Shown here: piece by piece, positions 6,645-9,831 of the stretch
Layout of the letters: each line of letters starts with the position of its first letter
How positions within the stretch are numbered: the stretch's first letter is position 1
Origin: Acidobacteriaceae bacterium
GTDB taxonomy: Bacteria; Acidobacteriota; Terriglobia; Terriglobales; Acidobacteriaceae
Length of the DNA stretch: 9,831 bases
Direction of reading: 5' to 3'
NCBI GenBank assembly: GCA_030838305.1
Contig: JAUTWY010000307.1
Location: 1 to 9,831 of the forward strand
Translations under genes and position numbers: made by a program
Notes under the pieces: generated by a model
The model's database searches: none
What the model saw: only the letters and a program-made list of their open reading frames with translations
Told to the model about the DNA's origin: nothing

Positions 6645-7343
6645 ATGACTGACCACACTCCCAACCCAGATTCTCAACGCAAACTGATCATCGCCATTGA
6701 CGGCCCGGCGGGCGCGGGCAAGAGCACCATCGCCTCCCGCTTGGCGCGCAAGCTTGGCTACGTGAACCTGGAGAGTGGTGCAATGTATCGCGCCCTGGCG
6801 CTGAAAGCAATCGACAATGACGTTTCGTTTGACGACGAAGCAGCACTGCTAGAGCTGGCGCAGGCATCGCGCATCCGTCTGGAGCCGACGATGGGCGGGA
6901 ATCGCACTCTGCTCGATGGCCACGACGTTTCCTCGCGCATTCGCGAGCGCGACGTCACTGAAGCCGCGTCGCGCGTGTCGGTGCATCTTCAAGTGCGGGC
7001 GTGGATGGTGGCGCGCCAGCGCGAGATGGGCGCGGGCGGCGGAGTAGTGATGGAAGGCCGCGACATTGGCACAAAGGTTTTCCCCGACGCCGACCTAAAA
7101 ATCTTTCTCGACGCTGACCCCGTGGTCCGCGAGCAGCGCCGCATGGAGCAGCAAAAGATCAAAGGCGAAGTCGCCGCGAACGTGGCTGCGGACTTGCGCG
7201 AACGCGACCGCCGTGACCGCACGCGGGCAGCGTCCCCGCTGCAGGCGGCAGCGGACGCGGTGGTCATTGATTCGACGAAGATGGGCGAAGATGAAGTGCT
7301 GGCTCAGGTAGAAGAACTGGCAAGGCGGAAGCTGGAGCGATAG
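6645..7343 (+). CDS. cmk: Cytidylate kinase
   Basis: A 232-residue cytoplasmic kinase that transfers phosphate from ATP to CMP or dCMP, feeding CDP and dCDP to RNA, DNA and lipid synthesis. Motifs: IIAIDGPAGAGKST (15-28) with the P-loop at 20-28, ESGAMYRALA (43-52, usually DTGAMYRA), EGRDIGTKVFPDADLKIFLD (137-156), and the lid/catalytic stretch ERDRRDRTRAASPL (186-199). The length matches the family (about 220-230). The frame is open back to an ATG at 6258, but that extension runs through the hairpins, the T-arm remnant and the opposite small gene and has no kinase features, so I start at 6645, right before the P-loop strand. No Shine-Dalgarno precedes it. It converges with aspS across 157 bp. 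Confidence 0.95.
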   Translation: MTDHTPNPDSQRKLIIAIDGPAGAGKSTIASRLARKLGYVNLESGAMYRALALKAIDNDVSFDDEAALLELAQASRIRLEPTMGGNRTLLDGHDVSSRIRERDVTEAASRVSVHLQVRAWMVARQREMGAGGGVVMEGRDIGTKVFPDADLKIFLDADPVVREQRRMEQQKIKGEVAANVAADLRERDRRDRTRAASPLQAAADAVVIDSTKMGEDEVLAQVEELARRKLER

Positions 7344-7354
7344 TTTCGGGAATC

Positions 7355-7480
7355 GGGGGCTAAAGCCCGCTCTGATTTTCGACGCTTACGCGGCGCTGAA
7401 GCGCCGATCTTCCACACCTACCTCAGCGGATAAATCTGGTTCCGTCTAGGATATCCAATCGCAGCGCTAAAACGCTACGC
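7355..7480. repeat. Cluster of three GCTRAA(A)GC palindromes between cmk and aspS
   Basis: Three related hairpins lie in the convergent spacer: GGGCTAAAGCCC (7357-7368); CGGCGCTGAAGCGCCG (7391-7406), a perfect 6-bp stem with a TGAA loop; and a 7-bp stem at 7460-7466/7473-7479 with one G-U pair when read on the minus strand. All share a GC-TRAA-GC core. None has a T-run, so intrinsic termination is uncertain, but the position after both stops fits transcript 3'-end structures or a REP-like dispersed element. Confidence 0.5.
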
Positions 7481-7500
7481 CACCCAAAGGCTCGCAGCCA

Positions 7501-9363
7501 TCATTCTTTCGCTCTGCGAATTGCAATCCCCAACTCCTTCAACTGAGCCTCCCCCACCGGGGTTGGCGCATCGACCATCAAATCCACCGCCCGCGCCGTC
7601 TTGGGGAACGGAATCACTTCCCGCAAACTCTCCGCGCCCGCGAGAATCATCACAATGCGATCAAGGCCAAGCGCAATGCCTCCGTGCGGAGGCGTGCCAT
7701 ATTCCAGCGCTTCCAGAAAGAATCCAAAGCGGGCGCGCGCTTCTTCCTCCGTCATTCCTAACGCGCGGAAGATTCTACTCTGTACGTCTTGCCGGTGAAT
7801 ACGAATCGAGCCCGAACCCAGCTCCGTGCCGTTGAGTACCACGTCATAGGCCAACGCGCGCACCGCGCTCAGCGGCGACAGGGGATCGTTCAACGCTTCC
7901 ACTCCCGACTCCAACTTTGCCATGTCCTCTTCATGAGGCGAAGTAAACGGATGATGCGCCGCGTTCCATCGTTTGTCGCCTTCATCCCACTCAAACATGG
8001 GGAAGTTCGTAACCCACAGAAAGCGGAAATCTTTCGCCGCATCGCCACTCTTTTTGAAGATCCCATGGCGATCTGCATACTTCTGGGCCAGCGCAAGGCG
8101 CAACAATCCTGCCGAGGAATAAATCGCTAATTCCTGCGGGGTCACCTTGCGCTGCGCGGGAAGCGCTGCCTGCGCCCCGCTTTGTACGGAACCGGCGATC
8201 AGGACGATCAGATCGTCCTCAGCCATGCCCGTCTTCTTCGCAATCGCAGCCGCCGCTTCAGGAAACTTGTTGCTGATACGTTTGAAGTCTTCAAAAATCT
8301 TCGCTCCACCCTTGGCGTGGAACATGGGCTTGATATCGTCTCGCTCTTTGCGGGAGAGTTCGCCAACCTTGGGCGTGCGAATCGCGATCACCGGCAAATT
8401 CGCATTGATCGCCAGCTCCTGTACGTTCTCCGCTGAGAAACAATCGCGCACATCGGTGAACGCCGGGAGGCGCAAATCCGGCTTGTCAATGCCATACAGC
8501 CGGATCGCTTCGTCATAGTCCATGCGGGGAAATGGCGTTTTGATCGCGACTCCCGCCGCGGCAAAGGCAGCGGTCAGAAATCCTTCCACCACCTCCCACA
8601 CCCGCTCCGGCTGCGGGTACGACATTTCCAAGTCAATCTGGGTAAACTCCGGCTGACGGTCGGCGCGCAAATCTTCATCGCGAAAACAGCGCACGATCTG
8701 AAAATATCTGTCAAAGCCGGAAATCATCAGGATCTGTTTGAACAACTGCGGCGACTGCGGCAGCGCATAAAAGGTGCCAGGCTGCACCCGGCTGGGCACC
8801 AGATAATCGCGCGCACCTTCGGGCGTAGACCGCGTCATGAACGGTGTTTCAATCTCGAAAAATTCCTGCGCCGACAAATAATCCCGGATCGCCTTCGCTA
8901 CTTTATGCCGCAGCTCGATGTTGAACTGCATCACGTCGCGCCGCAAATCGATGTAGCGATACTTGAGCCGCGTCTCTTCGTTGGTGAGCGCCGTGTCGGA
9001 GGGCAGAAACGGCGGCAGCTTCGATTCGTTCAAGATGCGTAATTCCTCCGCTACCAGTTCCACTTCGCCGGTCGGCATATTGGCATTGACGGTGTTGGCA
9101 TCGCGCAGCTTCACCGCGCCGATGACGGCGATGACGTATTCATTGCGCAGGGCAGCGGATTTTTCATGGATAGCCGCGTTCCGCTCGGCGTTGATGACCA
9201 CTTGCGTCACTCCGGAGCGGTCGCGCAGGTCAACGAAAAGCAAATTGCCGTGGTCACGACGCCGGTTCACCCAGCCCATCAGCACAGCTTTCTTGCCTGC
9301 GTCGGAAGCGCGTAGCGCCCCGCACATGTGGGTCCGCCTGAGATCGCCTAAGAAATCGAGCAA
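7501..9363 (-). CDS. aspS: Aspartyl-tRNA synthetase (bacterial type)
   Basis: A 620-residue class IIb synthetase that charges tRNA with aspartate, and possibly also tRNA-Asn. Residues 1-110 are the anticodon-binding OB fold (RTHMCGALRAS, 10-20; GWVNRRRDHGNLLFVDLRDR, 30-49). Motif 1 contains EIETPFMTRSTPEGARDYL (170-188), then QSPQLFKQILM (203-213). Motif 2 is FQIVRCFRDEDLRADRQPEF (221-240), followed by TQIDLEMSY. A GAD insertion domain spans about 300-435, and motif 3 is GIALGLDRIVMIL (562-574). The start is TTG at 9363-9361: AAGGA (9370-9374) lies six nt upstream and an in-frame TAA lies three codons upstream of the TTG, so no longer form is possible. The next ATG (9327) would remove the conserved RTH segment. 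Its promoter core is at 9399-9416. His38 in RRRDHG resembles non-discriminating enzymes. Confidence 0.97.
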   Translation of the reverse strand: MLDFLGDLRRTHMCGALRASDAGKKAVLMGWVNRRRDHGNLLFVDLRDRSGVTQVVINAERNAAIHEKSAALRNEYVIAVIGAVKLRDANTVNANMPTGEVELVAEELRILNESKLPPFLPSDTALTNEETRLKYRYIDLRRDVMQFNIELRHKVAKAIRDYLSAQEFFEIETPFMTRSTPEGARDYLVPSRVQPGTFYALPQSPQLFKQILMISGFDRYFQIVRCFRDEDLRADRQPEFTQIDLEMSYPQPERVWEVVEGFLTAAFAAAGVAIKTPFPRMDYDEAIRLYGIDKPDLRLPAFTDVRDCFSAENVQELAINANLPVIAIRTPKVGELSRKERDDIKPMFHAKGGAKIFEDFKRISNKFPEAAAAIAKKTGMAEDDLIVLIAGSVQSGAQAALPAQRKVTPQELAIYSSAGLLRLALAQKYADRHGIFKKSGDAAKDFRFLWVTNFPMFEWDEGDKRWNAAHHPFTSPHEEDMAKLESGVEALNDPLSPLSAVRALAYDVVLNGTELGSGSIRIHRQDVQSRIFRALGMTEEEARARFGFFLEALEYGTPPHGGIALGLDRIVMILAGAESLREVIPFPKTARAVDLMVDAPTPVGEAQLKELGIAIRRAKE

Positions 9364-9369
9364 GTTGTG

Positions 9370-9374
9370 TCCTT
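9370..9374 (-). promoter_or_regulatory. Shine-Dalgarno AAGGA that fixes the TTG start of aspS
   Basis: AAGGA on the minus strand is followed by six bases and TTG at 9363-9361. The TAA that overlaps this site is in frame with aspS, so translation cannot begin further upstream. Confidence 0.8.
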
Positions 9375-9398
9375 ACAGTGAGAATGCGGCAGAATGCC

Positions 9399-9416
9399 GA
9401 ATCAGAGATTATAAAC
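9399..9416 (-). promoter_or_regulatory. Promoter core for aspS (perfect TATAAT)
   Basis: Minus strand: GTTTATAAT, three bases, TGATTC, with TATAAT at 9408-9413. The predicted start near 9401 gives a leader of about 38 nt containing the AAGGA ribosome site. It matches the ppiD promoter core at 2981-2998 in 15 of 18 positions. TTGGAC lies upstream, but only 11 bp from the -10 box, so it is not a normal -35. Confidence 0.65.
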
Positions 9417-9488
9417 GGTGAGAGTCCAACTGCATGGGGAGGAACTGTCGCGGCCAGGAATGAGGGGCTGACGGAGAAAATTGGACGA

Positions 9489-9831
9489 CTACTTTTTCGT
9501 GGCCTTTCCGTCAACCACGGCCGTCCACTTCGCCCCGTCCGGAGAAGTTTCAAAGGTGAAGGTGTACGATGCCGCCGACGTAAACTTCATGCTGAAGCGG
9601 CCCTTTACCGTAGTGCCGCCCATCTTCTCGTCACTCGTCCATGTCCAGGTGTCGCCATCCAGCGTGCCCCGAGAATCTTCGAACTCGCCCCAACTGTTGA
9701 ACTCGCGGTAGGTATAGACCTTGTCGGCGGCAGAATATCCAATCACTGATAATCCTGACCCGGTGCCCGAGTTGGCAGTTTTGAAGTCGACGCGGCAAAC
9801 CAGGAAGAAGCCGCCTTCCATCCACTCACAA
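9489..9831 (-). CDS. DUF1579-like protein, C-terminal part, cut by window edge
   Basis: The minus-strand frame enters from the window edge and ends at TAG (9489-9491), giving about 114 residues. An ATG at 9821 is internal: codons before it (Cys-Glu-Trp) continue the frame and the sequence starts mid-domain. Visible features are EGGFFLVCRVDF, SVIGYSAADKVYTYREFNSW, then DGDTWTWTSDEKMGG, GRFSMKFTSAASYTFTFE and a lysine-rich end. This beta-rich pattern with GYSAADKVYTY resembles DUF1579 domains, often found in secreted or soluble acidobacterial proteins of unknown role; the N-terminus, including any signal peptide, is outside. It is upstream of aspS on the same strand, 125 bp away, but aspS has its own promoter. 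No function is assigned. Confidence 0.65.
   Translation of the reverse strand, partial: CEWMEGGFFLVCRVDFKTANSGTGSGLSVIGYSAADKVYTYREFNSWGEFEDSRGTLDGDTWTWTSDEKMGGTTVKGRFSMKFTSAASYTFTFETSPDGAKWTAVVDGKATKK

Noticed and set aside
6566..6650. A complete tRNA gene on the minus strand
   Set aside because: Only the T-arm is convincing; I could not find the 5' acceptor strand, D-arm or anticodon arm.
7391..7406. Intrinsic terminator for cmk
   Set aside because: The stem is strong but ATCTT follows, not a T-run. I list it as a REP-like palindrome instead.

Overview
The window looks like chromosomal core DNA from a GC-rich Gram-negative bacterium. The best guess is Acidobacteriota (class Terriglobia, Koribacter-like). 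This rests on the style of the MutL, AspRS and DUF1579-like proteins, on GC-rich intergenic palindromes built on GCTRAAGC, and on heptamer repeats beside genes. The placement is inference; no marker search was possible. I see no phage, insertion sequence, CRISPR array or defence system, and I do not see a convincing new multi-gene system. The interest is in small genes, promoters and intergenic structure.

Layout. Positions 1-877 (minus) hold the N-terminal 292 residues of a 4-alpha-glucanotransferase (malQ), cut by the window edge. An 81-bp gap holding a 16-bp tandem repeat separates it from ppiD (959-2953, minus), a membrane-anchored periplasmic parvulin foldase whose stop codon lies inside the repeat. 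Positions 2954-3177 are a divergent intergenic region with a perfect TATAAT for ppiD, a REP-like palindrome and a heptamer repeat. mutL (3178-5178, plus) follows, with an intact endonuclease motif. Next is a 293-residue winged-helix protein resembling AlkZ/YcaQ relatives (5261-6142, plus). A small 63-residue gene (6161-6352, minus) converges on it. The 292-bp gap before cmk holds hairpins and a tRNA T-arm-like remnant. cmk (6645-7343, plus) encodes cytidylate kinase. A 157-bp convergent spacer with three related palindromes leads to aspS (7501-9363, minus), which starts at TTG. The window ends in the C-terminal part of a DUF1579-like gene (9489-9831, minus).

Function. The genes are housekeeping: mismatch repair, CMP/dCMP phosphorylation, Asp-tRNA formation, outer-membrane or periplasmic protein folding, and glycogen/maltodextrin metabolism. 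mutL and the AlkZ-like gene may form a small DNA-repair cluster. The ppiD and aspS promoters share an almost identical 18-bp core (15 of 18 bases), the clearest regulatory signal here. The minus-strand genes ppiD, aspS and the 63-residue gene have recognisable Shine-Dalgarno sequences, whereas the three plus-strand genes (mutL, the AlkZ-like gene, cmk) do not.
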